Under the pieces are notes generated by a model. The model was not told the DNA's origin. It saw nothing but the letters and a program-made list of their open reading frames with translations, and made no database searches. From assembly GCA_032622095.1 (NCBI GenBank), contig CP136061.1:121286754-121350753 (forward strand): DNA of 64,000 nucleotides, given 5' to 3'. The stretch is from Siphonodentalium dalli (lineage: Eukaryota > Mollusca > Scaphopoda > Gadilida > Siphonodentaliidae). Shown here in pieces: positions 11,641 through 21,854 of the stretch. Made by a program: the position numbers and the translations under genes. Position 1 is the first letter of the stretch. The number at the start of each line of letters is the position of its first letter.

Positions 11641-13975
11641 CCATGAAAGTCTTCTGACTTCTTGTTGAATCCTACCGGTTAAATTGGGCGTACGAATCTC
11701 CAGTACCAGTTAACAGAGGGGTATGAATCCCGCATGCCCCCTGAAATTGGCCTGAGTATTTGGAATGAGAACAGCATCAACATTGTGAATTGGTTATTGG
11801 TTCGAACTCGATTCGTGATTCCATACACAATTTGTCCATGCAGTGACAATTTTTTTTAATTTTGTGAGAATTTTAGGATTTCTAGAGAAAATTACAAAAT
11901 TTGGGGAAAATTGTATTTTATCAGCATTCTGTTGGCCAATTCCAAATATGAAACACCGGAAAACATTTACTTTGTTGGGTATGCTCTTTTAACCTCCTTT
12001 ATGCCATCTGAAGAACATTTTTATTTGGGATTAACAAAAACTCGCCGTAAATTCTGCCACAACAGATTGAAACATTTTATCATTCCATACTTTGAGCAGT
12101 TGGAATATGAACAGTATGCATCTTGCGAATTCATGGTTGGTGCCGCCTGGAAGTGTCGTTCTATACACAATTTCCTCATTTAGTAACAACAAAATTTTCA
12201 TGAATATTATGAATTTGAACGAAAAATTCAGAAAATAGTACCAAAAAAAATGGAAACTTTTATTTTATCGTCAACTTGTGAGCCAAATACATGTGTTATA
12301 TTCCAGAAATCATGTGTTTTATTTTTAATGTTCTTGTTGACTGACATTGGGACATATTGGTAATATTTTAGTGGGATTAACTCAAATTCGTCATATATAC
12401 TAACCTTAGAACTTCAACCCTCAACCGATCGCATTATGTATAACAATTAACAATATTTCCACACTTTGAGCATTTGGGACATCAACATAAATCGTTTACA
12501 TTTTGATCCACTGGTTAGTTTATTTTCATAATATGCACTAATGGTCAAAGTAGCACCGACACATATGAGTTTTGCGTGAATCATATGATTTTAGAGATGC
12601 TATATCTATATATCTTTAAAATTTGGTAATATTTTAGGAAATGCTTACTCCATCTTCATTATTGGGTAATATCCAAATATTAGAGTCGGAGAATATGTAT
12701 GTAGTTGAACTACTCATTTAATCTATTCTGGGCAGTCATGGGAACAATTGTGAAGTGTGAACCAAAGTGCATCATAAACGCTAATAGTGGAGCTTGAAAC
12801 ATCAAAGGACAATTAGGACATAGACATAGTGCATTTACTATGTGCAATGTATGTATCATCTACTACTTATTTCAACCAATTTCCGAATCAGCCACGTAAG
12901 AAGAGGAGGCTATTATGTTTCGTGTCGTTGTATTAATGAATTCAGGAACATTTAGAACTGTGGCATATGGCTCCAGGGCCCATCCGCTGTTCATACCGAC
13001 AAATGAAATATGACCCAATTCGACCCAATTAGTGTCCAGATGCCAGAACAGTGATTCTACTGATGTTGTGGGTGCTTTGTTTTGATTTAGTATGCGTTTG
13101 GATTGAGTAACACAATGGTTAAAACAGGAATATCTAAGGATCGAGCAGTTGGGCTATTGGTTATATAGGGCTAACTCAATTCAGTGATAACAACATAACA
13201 AGCTGTCAGGACGGATATTTAATAAATAGAGCATGCGGCTTGGTGTTGATTGACTATGAGGGATTTAATGCCAAGTGGTGTATGTATAGTTAACGAAACG
13301 AAGCGGAGTGAACTATACCATCCTCACTGGGCAATATACCCACGTAGTCAACAAGGTATGTTCTATTTATTATATTTCACCGAATAATTATTCAAACTTG
13401 TAGCAAAAAAAAAGAAGAAAAAAAAAGACGTTAATAGAAATCAAGTAGAATTCGTTTTACTTAGTACACCGTTAAACAGTTTAAGAGAAACAATCGTTGC
13501 AAGAACGTGTTAAAATCTATTTCAATAAATCGAAACGCTCAGTATTTATGTTTTGTTTTGAGTGCACGAAAACTTGAAACTGTACCACCAGGTGAATCCA
13601 ACCCAACCCTTATAAAAATGTACCACGGTAAACCATGATAAAAATACCGCGGTGCTGCACCGGGGTGTTTTGGTCGTGGTACACCACGGTATATTTACCT
13701 TGGTGTACCGCGGTACTTTTACCATGGTGTACCACGGTAAATGTACCACGGTACACCACGGTAAAAAATACCGTGGTGTACCACGGTAAAAAATACCGTG
13801 GTTTACCACGGTATTTTTACCATGGTGTACCACGGTACAAGAACCATGGTACACCACGATAAAAATACCACGGTGTACCATGATAAAAGTACCGTGGTAC
13901 ACCAATTAAGGTAGATGAACCGTGGTGTACCACAACCAAAAACCCCGATGCAACACCGCGGTATTAATTAACATG
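11640..13975 (+). mobile_element. Satellite-tailed dispersed repeat, copy 1
   Basis: At least 11,740-12,950 matches 35,080-36,640 in inverted orientation. Anchors include TTCGTGATTCCATACAC (about 11,811) against its reverse complement at about 36,557, and GAATCAGCCAC at about 12,885 against about 35,143. Identity looks about 75-80%. Both copies end in an ACC/GGT-rich palindromic satellite entered through CCCTTATAAAAA. No ORF with a known domain, so likely a non-autonomous element; class unknown. The left limit is uncertain. Confidence 0.65.
13608..13975 (+). repeat. Palindromic TACCACGGTA satellite tract (copy 1)
   Basis: About 18 imperfect repeats of a self-complementary phrase (GTACCACGGTA / TACCATGGTGTACC). 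It opens with CCCTTATAAAAATGTACCAC, the same junction found inverted at about 34,515. Long ORFs on both strands here are repeat artefacts. Confidence 0.8.
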
Positions 13976-14330
13976 GTTTAGCTCGATACAAGGATAGTAA
14001 CTTACATCTTTGTTGACTACAGGACAACTATTGTGGTTATACCGCAGAACAATAATAGAATTTTTCACTTCTTTTCCTCATGATTATTGCCAATACTAGC
14101 CGCATAGATTAATTGTGATTCAGTATGCTGTATATCTTAAATATAAATGTCACAACTCTAAACAAAAAAATCAAATGCAAGATGGGCATGGGCTAAGGAG
14201 TAAACTTGAGACTAAAACAGACAGCAAATTATGTTAGATATTCATTTTCAGAATAACAATTATATATTTCAAATAACAATTAAAGATGGTCTATTATATA
14301 GTCTGTTGGGTATAAAATATGAATCAAAGA
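13976..14330. other. No gene seen
   Basis: AT-rich sequence without a supported ORF or repeat. Confidence 0.4.
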
Positions 14331-14740
14331 CCCCTTTCCAGAGTCGCTAATTAGGTGTTAATTGCTATTGTTAGGAATATGTTGGCGGCTAACGCAATTT
14401 TGACCGAGAACATCCTTTTGACGGAGTGTTCTGGGCCAGAAACAATAGAAATAACAAAACTTCAAAAACTGATATCTGATCACTCTGAGCGTTGATGGGT
14501 AGGTTCCTCTACTCGAATCAATTATTTTTTACACCCGAAGCCAAAGAAAGGATAGGATATTTTATTTCAATACACATACATATTACATAATAATGATAAC
14601 AATTATGGATAATTCTGTCGTATATTGTGGGGGATGGCATAATCTGGCAAGACTGTCTTCCTGCCATCCCCAAAATAGTAATTTATGGGGGTCTGATCGG
14701 ACTGAGTACCTGTTATAAGGTAAATGACATTATAATTACA
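14330..14740. repeat. Repeat related to the 58.2-58.7 kb element
   Basis: GGTTCCTCTACTCGAATCAA (about 14,501) and CTGATCGGACTGAGTACCT (about 14,693) match segments at about 58,526 and 58,635 in the same order. CTGGGCCAGAA at 14,430 pairs with the GGCCCAGAAC area at 58,342. No clear termini remain. Confidence 0.5.
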
Positions 14741-14938
14741 CCAAAAATCATTAAAGATAGTGTATCCCTTGTAGAAAGCTTTATGTAAGATGGATTCTGG
14801 GGTGTAAAACATTAGTGATAAAAATAATAGTTACTATTAATCGATGGACCCATGTCATGCATCAGGAATAAACGGCTTTATTATCCTTTATGCACGAATT
14901 GTCTACCAAATCTTTTATTAGTTTTTCTGTGTTATAAA

Positions 14939-15110
14939 GTAATGCCCTAAGTAATCGACTCTTTAACTACAGCAGAATTATGGGTAACTTTTCAGGATTT
15001 AGTTAGCGAGAGCTTTCCGATGAATGGCAACAAGCCATATTTCCGACTAAATCCTGAAAAGTTTCCCATAATTCTGCTGTGGTTATGGAGTCGATTAATT
15101 AGGGCATTAC
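14939..15110. mobile_element. Palindromic MITE, GTAATGCCCTAA family, copy 1
   Basis: An almost complete hairpin: about 80-bp arms beginning GTAATGCCCTAAGTAATCGA and ending TCGATTAATTAGGGCATTAC. The same element occurs at 59,671-59,845, where TIRs read TACAGTAATGCCC; TA borders and CAGT starts are common in Tc1/mariner-type MITEs (inference). Confidence 0.8.
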
Positions 15111-15185
15111 TGTATATACAAAAGAGCATAGTAGCCATATATGAACATATAATATGAAATTAGACAGTAACTATATCTTATCTAC

Positions 15186-15383
15186 CTCAGCAGATTTCCG
15201 AGTTGATTTTAAATCCTTCAGGATTTCTTCCTCTTCATTGTCTTCAATGTTGATCTCATTCAGGATATCATTCTCCTCTCTTTTATCTAGCTCTTTTCTG
15301 AGCTTCTTTTGACTGTTGATTCTCGATTTGACCTGTATACATGTACCGGTACTCAAAGCCCCGGAAGGTAGCTCTGCTCAGTC
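15186..15383 (-). CDS. Candidate exon 3 of the 15-19 kb gene
   Basis: Minus-strand open stretch rich in Lys, Glu and Asp (..KLRKELDKREEND.., ..NIEDNEEEEILKDL..), predicted as an acidic/basic coiled coil. The acceptor is TTACCTTTCAG before 15,383 (or a second AG ten bases further, exon from 15,373); the donor is GTAGAT at 15,185. The open frame does not join exon 2 in simple phase: with the first acceptor a TGA follows at once. Either an exon is missing between them, the alternative acceptor is used with another partner, or the gene is broken. Confidence 0.4.
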
Positions 15384-15628
15384 CTGAAAGGTAACAAAAT
15401 ATAATGTTATGAATTGTTGATTATACCGGTATGTACATCTATTTATAATATACTACCATACATGCTTATCAGTACTAATTTACAATATGTAGTACATATA
15501 TTGGGATTTGCAATTGGTCATTGGTAAAATTGAGTCACATGGCCAAATTGTAATGTTTCGTAATTCATGTCTGAGTATACAGGTACCGGTATATATATTG
15601 ATATATTAATATGCAGGTGTGTATGTAT

Positions 15629-17580
15629 GGTACTAGTACCGCTGAAGGGGTCACTCTCACCAAAAAAAGTGCTGAAGAGTACACAGGGTTCGAAAATGTG
15701 CTGAAGGGTACACAGGGTTTGTGATCGTCACTAACACCTTTACTTATGGGGTGTTTATACATTACCCGGCGAAGATCGCATTCGCTGTAGCCGGCAGCGA
15801 TAACAATAGAGTGTTTATACTTCGCCGGATAAGAATTACGGCTAACCGGATACTCAGCTATTCGGTTTTCAACTTTTGGATAAAAATGATTTAGTACAAG
15901 CACCTGATTGTCGTGTGGATTCTAATTCGCTCTGCGGTTAAGTTAGATGTTTATCTGGGGTCATGCCGTCATGGGTGATTTCCTTTCAACAATTAACTCG
16001 AACAATATTATTGTGCAATCGCTGATAGACCAGCCCGCTTTTCACCTGTGTATATATTGGTCAGTGTGCCAGTTTGATTGTCTCTAATCAGCTGTCAGGT
16101 CGGTGGTCACGCACCTTGGTTATAAGCTATTATTATAAATAGTAACCGATGATGGTACTCGTACTCTGCATGTGCATGGTACATTTGTTGCGCATTCGAG
16201 GGAATTAATTCATGTACATGTATGTCCATATATATATATGGAAGAAATGGGATGGCACGTTTCTGTGGATTCAAACTTAATGGACAATTAGTTCAATAAT
16301 CTAAATCTGAGTGCGCCGTGGACATATTTACACAGGGACGGGTCTAGAGGGCCTGATTTGGAGGTGTGGGACTGTTCATCTTTGGAATTTATCGACCGAC
16401 CGTGGTTATGGCCAGGTGTGAGAATATTTTTTAATCTGAACCCTGAAAATTGCAAAATCCTAGCATCCAGCCTTAAGATTTCCAATTGTTGGACATTTTC
16501 CAAACTTGACGCACCTCTAATAAGGTTGGATCATTTCCAACTGATGGTCATTTCAGTCCAACAATTTGGTAAAAAAATAAGCAAATGTTGCCTAAAGAAA
16601 TCACCAATAACAAATTGTTGAAAATAAAACTACGAGAACAATTTCATCATATTGCTGATGTCAAATGTCCAACTATTGCCGTGTCAGGTATGAAATTTCC
16701 AGCTTTTGAATATTTTGATTAAAGTTGGGATGAGACACCCCCATCGCCACGGCCCTATATACATGTACATGGTGAACGCCCGAGTAAAATGAAAAACATA
16801 TTTTATTGTATAATGTTCAAACGGAAAATGTGTCACATTTGATTCGCGATGTTGAAACTTATATATATAATATAAAATCCAATCGGAATGATTAGACACC
16901 AATTTGTAGATGTATGCGACGAAAAGATCTCAAAACTGACAATGGCCATGCTTTTGGTGCGACACTCACTTCACAGGCCGTATGTGAAGTTTGTGAACCA
17001 AAACAAACCATTAACAATGTTTTTTAAATATCTATAAAATTACCAATATCAATACCTGAAAGTTTGAGTTGGATATTAATAATTTCGGCATTTCCATTTC
17101 TAAAAAGTTTCATTTCACTATACCGCCCAACCATATATCTAACAGGAAGCGGCTAGATGTTTATAGATGTACAGCAATATCATATTGCAGTTCAGTGAGA
17201 ACAAAAACGAAAACTATTAACAAGTAAAGGAGACACATGAATATATGCGTATCTTCGCCGGCGATGTGTAAACACTCTGCCCAACCTTCGCCGGCTAACG
17301 GGTTCGCCGGGTAACGGCTTCACCGGCTATGTGTAAACGTCACCTTAAACTGTGTTTCTGAAAGTCTGGCGCCCACTAGCAGTTTGTTTTAAGTTCATTT
17401 TAATGTTCATTGGAACGTAAACAATTATTCTCTAACATAAATCATGGCAGATACGAAAACTAAACGTAATTTAGAACGACATTTCAAGCCCTGTACGTGT
17501 ACCCTTCAGTACATTTTCAAATCATGTGTACCCTTCAGCACTTTTTTTGGTGAGAGTGACCCCTTCAGCACTAGTACCAG
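15629..17580. mobile_element. TIR element inside the intron, about 1.95 kb
   Basis: About 95-bp inverted ends start TGGTACTAGT at 15,629 and its complement at 17,580. They contain repeated GTGCTGAAGGGTACAC phrases and CACTCTCACCAAAAAAAGTG. A second inverted pair of CGCCGG-rich phrases (GTGTTTATAC / GTGTAAACAC) lies at 15,750-15,850 and 17,250-17,340. No transposase. Another repeat (16,322-16,755) is nested inside. It sits between exons 2 and 3 of the minus-strand gene. Confidence 0.7.
16322..16755 (+). repeat. Nested repeat, GCAAAATCCTAGCATC family, copy 1
   Basis: Shares GCAAAATCCTAGCATCCAG, TTTCCAACTGATGG and TGTCAGGTATGAAATTTCCA with 47,810-48,610, and with 41,740-42,130 in inverse orientation. 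Outer ends CACAGGGACGG and CGCCACGGCCCT look like short inverted termini. Non-coding. Confidence 0.65.
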
Positions 17581-17701
17581 GAGATCGAGGAGTAAGGTTA
17601 ACTGGGGAGGGCTAATATTACCGCATTGTGGTATTATATATATATGGATGGAGAACTACATGTATACAAATAATAGCAAAAAAACACAGAATTTCACTAA
17701 C

Positions 17702-17940
17702 CTCATCATCTGATGAATCTCCCTTGACTTTTTGTGAAGGGAATTTCTTTCGCTTCCCTCGACCCGCATTCTCTGATGTTTTGAGATACTCTCTCACAGC
17801 CCGCATTCTCTGATGTTTTGAGATACTCCCTCACAGCCCGCATTCTCTGATGTTTTGAGATACTCTCTCACAGCCTTTTTTTATACCGAGCTTGGCACTG
17901 GTCATGATCTCCATGATTTCATTCAGTTCTTGTCGGTCAT
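17702..17940 (-). CDS. Candidate exon 2, broken by a 37-bp triplication
   Basis: The acceptor TTCTTTGTAG ends at 17,941, and the exon opens in phase 1, matching exon 1: its first codon is Asp, followed by DRQELNEIMEIMTSAKLGI. The donor GTTAGT is at 17,701-17,700. The second half, in its best-looking frame, is basic then acidic (GRGKRKKFPSQKVKGDSSDDE), like a nuclear-protein linker. Between them a 37-bp unit is present three times (17,763-17,873). Since 37 is not a multiple of three, the incoming frame meets TGA in the second copy. The exon is probably non-functional in this allele, or the extra copies are variable. Confidence 0.5.
17763..17873. repeat. 37-bp unit, three tandem copies
   Basis: Units 17,763-17,799, 17,800-17,836 and 17,837-17,873 begin CCCGCATTCTCTGATGTTTT; the middle one differs by one base (CTCCC for CTCTC). 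They lie inside exon 2 of the minus-strand gene. Confidence 0.9.
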
Positions 17941-18666
17941 CTACAAAGAATAAAATCAATTTAATATCTAGATGAACAGTGAATATTAATCTTGGATAGA
18001 CAAATACATATATATATGCATATACCGGTACATAATAAATGTCTTTCTTAGTACTAATTAAGTGATCACATTTGACCATGAATGTACCGGTATGAATTTT
18101 TGTTTTTATGTATGATCGATACTGGTATAAGTATCCTGTTTAATATATAGTGGGTTCGATCATCTCGATCGAGCTAACATCTAATACGGTAGATCGATTG
18201 ATGTTATAATTATACTATTGGCTGCTGATCATTTTTGTAGGCTGATATATTTAGTAATAAACCGTAACTTATATATGGCCTCCAAAATCATATTTATTTC
18301 AATATAATTGTTTTAATTTATATACCGGTAATTAAATAATTTAATAATTAAAGTTCAGCAAAAGTACTAGTAATTAACAATAGGCCAGTTGATTTTGATC
18401 TCAATCAATATATATAGTGACAATTAATATTATTGATACTAAATTACTAATATTATTGTTACATTAGTTTTTATTCACAGTTCACTTTTAATTTGTTAAT
18501 TATTTTTAGGAAGCCGGTGTCCAGAGCCCATATGCACTCGATCGCCCCAGTTTTTTTTACCATATATCTACGCATTTACATGCACCTATATATACTATAT
18601 ATAATATATGAATAATATATATGTGCTGGCTATAAACTATAGCTATAGGTAAATAGATTTACTTAC

Positions 18667-18856
18667 CACTAAACCTGAACACTTTTACGGCATGAGTCTC
18701 CGTTTGTTTACCAGTTTTTTTCGTGCTAACTTCAAATTCCTCGTCGAAATCAAATGCATCGTTGTTCAAAAAGTCTTCGTCCGCGTCGTTTATTGTTTTG
18801 GACTCTATAATTTCGAAAGACCTATAGTCGATAAACTCAACCAAAGCGAAACGCAT
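18667..18856 (-). CDS. Candidate first coding exon of an acidic, possibly BEN-like protein
   Basis: The ATG at 18,856 opens 63 codons, MRFALVEFIDYRSFEIIES..., with an acidic centre (DAFDFDEEFEV) and a C-terminal VKVFRFSG, followed by a strong donor GTAAGT at 18,666. The exon ends in phase 1, which fits the exon 2 start. The ALVEF opening, the acidic stretch and the VKV..FSG-D-R joining resemble N-termini of invertebrate BEN-domain and similar nuclear proteins; that is my impression, and no BEN domain is seen. Downstream exons would lie at 17,702-17,940 and 15,186-15,383 and perhaps beyond. Confidence 0.5.
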
Positions 18857-18889
18857 GTTTGCAGAATAAATGTGTTATAATATCGCATG

Positions 18890-19337
18890 GATCGAATATG
18901 AAATCAGCCTTGGGAGTTAGAACAAAGACCTGGATTTGAAAAGAGCGCCAGGTTTCGGGTTTCCGATTGCTATATAACTTGCAGGAACCATATCGCAGAC
19001 TCGATACGAATCGAGTACACTTATTATTATGGTCTGCGAATTATATTTGTTCTTTTGTCGCATTCATTAGATAAGTTAATGTCCATTCAATAGATGACAC
19101 ACATTGTTATTGATTGTGGTGACTTTAGATGTAATTTATGCCACCAAATTAAGCCATTATTATTAAACTTCGTTCCAGCGCATTACCGATTCTTCGTTTT
19201 AAATCTGTTGGCTTTATCGCGATCACGTGGTCGATTCAATTTATTTGTTTGTAAACAAAAGTTCTGCTTCTGTTATCATCGCGAAAATATAGTTTTAATA
19301 TATGCATTCACCACAAGAAAATAAGATGCTACGATGT
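18890..19337. other. Upstream region of the minus-strand gene; no gene
   Basis: The interval between the first exon and the LINE. It may hold the promoter of the minus-strand gene, but no motif can be assigned. Confidence 0.35.
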
Positions 19338-19526
19338 CATTCGATTTGTTGTCAACAAACATGCTAGTTCACACCAATATATGTCTTGGAGTTGAAGGAA
19401 ATGTGAACTTGTTGAAGTTGTAATAGTACTAATACAACGAAATTAAGAGACTTGAAATTAATTCGATCGAGTAAGATCGACTTTCTTGCATGCATGGACT
19501 CGTTGGACTGAGCAATCAGTTACATT

Positions 19527-19904
19527 ATGGAAGACTGCTGTGGGAAAAGGAAGTGTTCATCACCTGGAAGTGGTACACAATCTCGTGGTTCATATAAAAA
19601 TTATTTGCGAGAGTCAACAGAAAATATTCCGAAGAGATCTCTACATCGATGGGAGCGAAATGGAAACCCTTCTGACAGTATGTCATCAATGGAACCTTCA
19701 CAAAACATGGACGTGCAGTCAACAGATTTATGCCCAGCTTTAGAAATTACTGAACATCAAATTACAGACGATTTGGTTGTTCATTTGCAAATTGATGTCA
19801 ATCAGGACAAGATGAGCACCACAGGAGATCTTATCAATCGGGCTACAGAGGGAGATATGCGCATGCGTGAACAATGGCGGTTTGTTTGTATTTTTCCTCT
19901 GTGA
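19527..19904 (+). CDS. LINE copy A ORF1a (125 aa)
   Basis: Same ORF as 24,749-25,126; one residue differs (Val for Asp in DLV.HLQ). Basic N-terminal part, no recognised domain. See the copy B entry for the possible splice to ORF1b. Confidence 0.55.
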   Translation: MEDCCGKRKCSSPGSGTQSRGSYKNYLRESTENIPKRSLHRWERNGNPSDSMSSMEPSQNMDVQSTDLCPALEITEHQITDDLVVHLQIDVNQDKMSTTGDLINRATEGDMRMREQWRFVCIFPL

Positions 19905-20002
19905 ATTTTTCAATTAATATGAAATAATGGATTAAATAATGGATTAACACGGGATTATTTTTCTAAAACTGTTATGTGTGGACTATACTATCCAGGTTAG
20001 TA

Positions 20003-20953
20003 ATGGAATACATGCCAGACATGACTCTGTCCAGAGATAGAACTGTTTCATTCGATAGACAAAAATTTGGTCGTTTAAATGGCAGAGATGTCTTACGCGG
20101 AGTGGAGAGGGTTGTTAACCCGGACGATATCGCGGCCATTCAGGTTACTGATGAAGAATGCTTAATGACTCTGCATTCATATGAGGCAAAGGACTTCTTA
20201 ATTGAACGTGGATTCAAATTGTTCAGGGAATTTATCAGACCCAATGACGTGGAAAATCGCACTATACATGTGACAATAAGGAATGTCCCATTCGAACTCG
20301 GTGACGGCCACATCGTTAAATTTCTGTCTGCTTACGGAAATGTGGTACCAAATTCAATCAGGAGAGGGACATACCAAGGTTCACACGTGCAGACAGGGGT
20401 TCGTTGTGTGCAGATAGCTGAGAGTGGTTGTCAGGAAATTCCAAGTGAAGTTAAGATGGGAAAATTCGTGATTAAAATGTTCTCTTCCAAAACAATGTGT
20501 TTATGTAAATACTGCAATGACCTACATTTCCCGACAACAATATGTGACCAAGAGCGTACAGCCAAAAATAGATGTGGGCGGTGCTACAGTAGTGCACATA
20601 AATCTTGGCAATGTGAAAATGAGATGGTATGCAAATCATGTCTCAACCCTGGACACCGCTCAGATGATCCCATATGCAAAGGCAAGCCAACTACTGTAAA
20701 CACTACCACTGATGATGTTGTGAGCAGTAATCGGCAGCCCATACAAAGACCGCCAGACAAACCAGCTATCGGTACCACTGATGATTATGTGAGTAGAAAT
20801 CGACAGCCCATACACAGTCAGCCCACCATGCAGAGACAACCCGCGAACGCTAATCGTCGAGATGATTGGACAACCAATCGTGAACGGCTAGGATCTATGT
20901 TCTCATATAGTGCAGACACACATCATAAATATCAACAGAGTACCGGTAGCTAA
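20003..20953 (+). CDS. LINE copy A ORF1b, zinc-knuckle nucleic-acid-binding protein
   Basis: Same as 25,225-26,175 with Met/Ile and Cys/Tyr differences. All three zinc knuckles are intact. The first ATG in frame is 20,003. Confidence 0.7.
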   Translation: MEYMPDMTLSRDRTVSFDRQKFGRLNGRDVLRGVERVVNPDDIAAIQVTDEECLMTLHSYEAKDFLIERGFKLFREFIRPNDVENRTIHVTIRNVPFELGDGHIVKFLSAYGNVVPNSIRRGTYQGSHVQTGVRCVQIAESGCQEIPSEVKMGKFVIKMFSSKTMCLCKYCNDLHFPTTICDQERTAKNRCGRCYSSAHKSWQCENEMVCKSCLNPGHRSDDPICKGKPTTVNTTTDDVVSSNRQPIQRPPDKPAIGTTDDYVSRNRQPIHSQPTMQRQPANANRRDDWTTNRERLGSMFSYSADTHHKYQQSTGS

Positions 20954-21842
20954 TCTGATTGATTTCTGTGAGGTGACACGCGATTCAACCCAAAGTGATG
21001 ATGTTTTTGGTAAACCTGGAGGAAATGAGACACATGATGCAAACACAGGTGTCGATGATGATGATGTTGTTAATGCCGAAACAAATGTTGATGCTGAAAT
21101 AAACGGTAGTACTGAAACAAAGTGTGATGCAGACGAAACCAATGGAAATCTCGAAATGGAATGTGGTGATTTCAGGAAAGTTGTAGATGGAAATAAAGAG
21201 GATGAACAGAGTTTAGTGAAAGCCATCGTCCTCGGGGCGAGCAATTGCGGTGGTTTAAAATTGGGCAGGGATGACATCAAAGTGTTTCAATATTCAGGGG
21301 CTAAATATTCCGAAGTGGAGAAACTAATCAACAGTGCAAAGTCAGGCGTCGACCGATTTGAGGTTAAAAAGGTAACAGTTCACCTCGGCACCAACGATAT
21401 AGTGGAGAACCATTCGGATCTGGAACTGATTGAAATGGACGTCAGTGATGGTGCCTCTGCTGTACACGAGGCGTTTCCGTTTGCCACAATTAATTTGTGC
21501 AGCATTCCACCCAGGAAAGGCTTGGGTGCTAAGATGAGAGATCACAATTCGATTGCTCTTCGAGTGAACAAATATACTGAGAGGCTGTGTAAGCGGAAAT
21601 TCTATTTGAAGTACATTGATAATGCAATGTTCCGTTCCAAAGATGGCAATGGAGTGAAATCGCTTTATAACGCGAGGGACCATTCGGGACTGCACTTCAA
21701 TGAGGATGGCAGAGCAAGACTAGTATCGTCTTTAGTTGGTGCATCTGAATACACATGCACCGATGATACCAGAGTGAAGCGTGCCAGAGACAGTACCACG
21801 CCCACCAATGACAGACCAAAAATGCCGAAAGTCAATACATGA
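20892..21842 (+). CDS. LINE copy A SGNH-esterase ORF
   Basis: Identical in translation to the copy B ORF at 26,114-27,064, with the same overlap with ORF1b and the same TGA end. Because both copies share these oddities, they were present in the source element or in a common ancestor. Confidence 0.65.
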   Translation, partial: DLCSHIVQTHIININRVPVANLIDFCEVTRDSTQSDDVFGKPGGNETHDANTGVDDDDVVNAETNVDAEINGSTETKCDADETNGNLEMECGDFRKVVDGNKEDEQSLVKAIVLGASNCGGLKLGRDDIKVFQYSGAKYSEVEKLINSAKSGVDRFEVKKVTVHLGTNDIVENHSDLELIEMDVSDGASAVHEAFPFATINLCSIPPRKGLGAKMRDHNSIALRVNKYTERLCKRKFYLKYIDNAMFRSKDGNGVKSLYNARDHSGLHFNEDGRARLVSSLVGASEYTCTDDTRVKRARDSTTPTNDRPKMPKVNT

Positions 21843-21854
21843 ACTGTTAATCAA

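Noticed and set aside
13546-13905. ORFs full of W-Y-T/H-G repeats on both strands (also 33,898-34,437)
   Set aside because: Products of the palindromic ACC/GGT satellite, open on opposite strands at once; not a protein.
17763-17873. CRISPR-like array
   Set aside because: Three 37-bp units directly abut with no spacers and lie in an exon of a eukaryotic gene.
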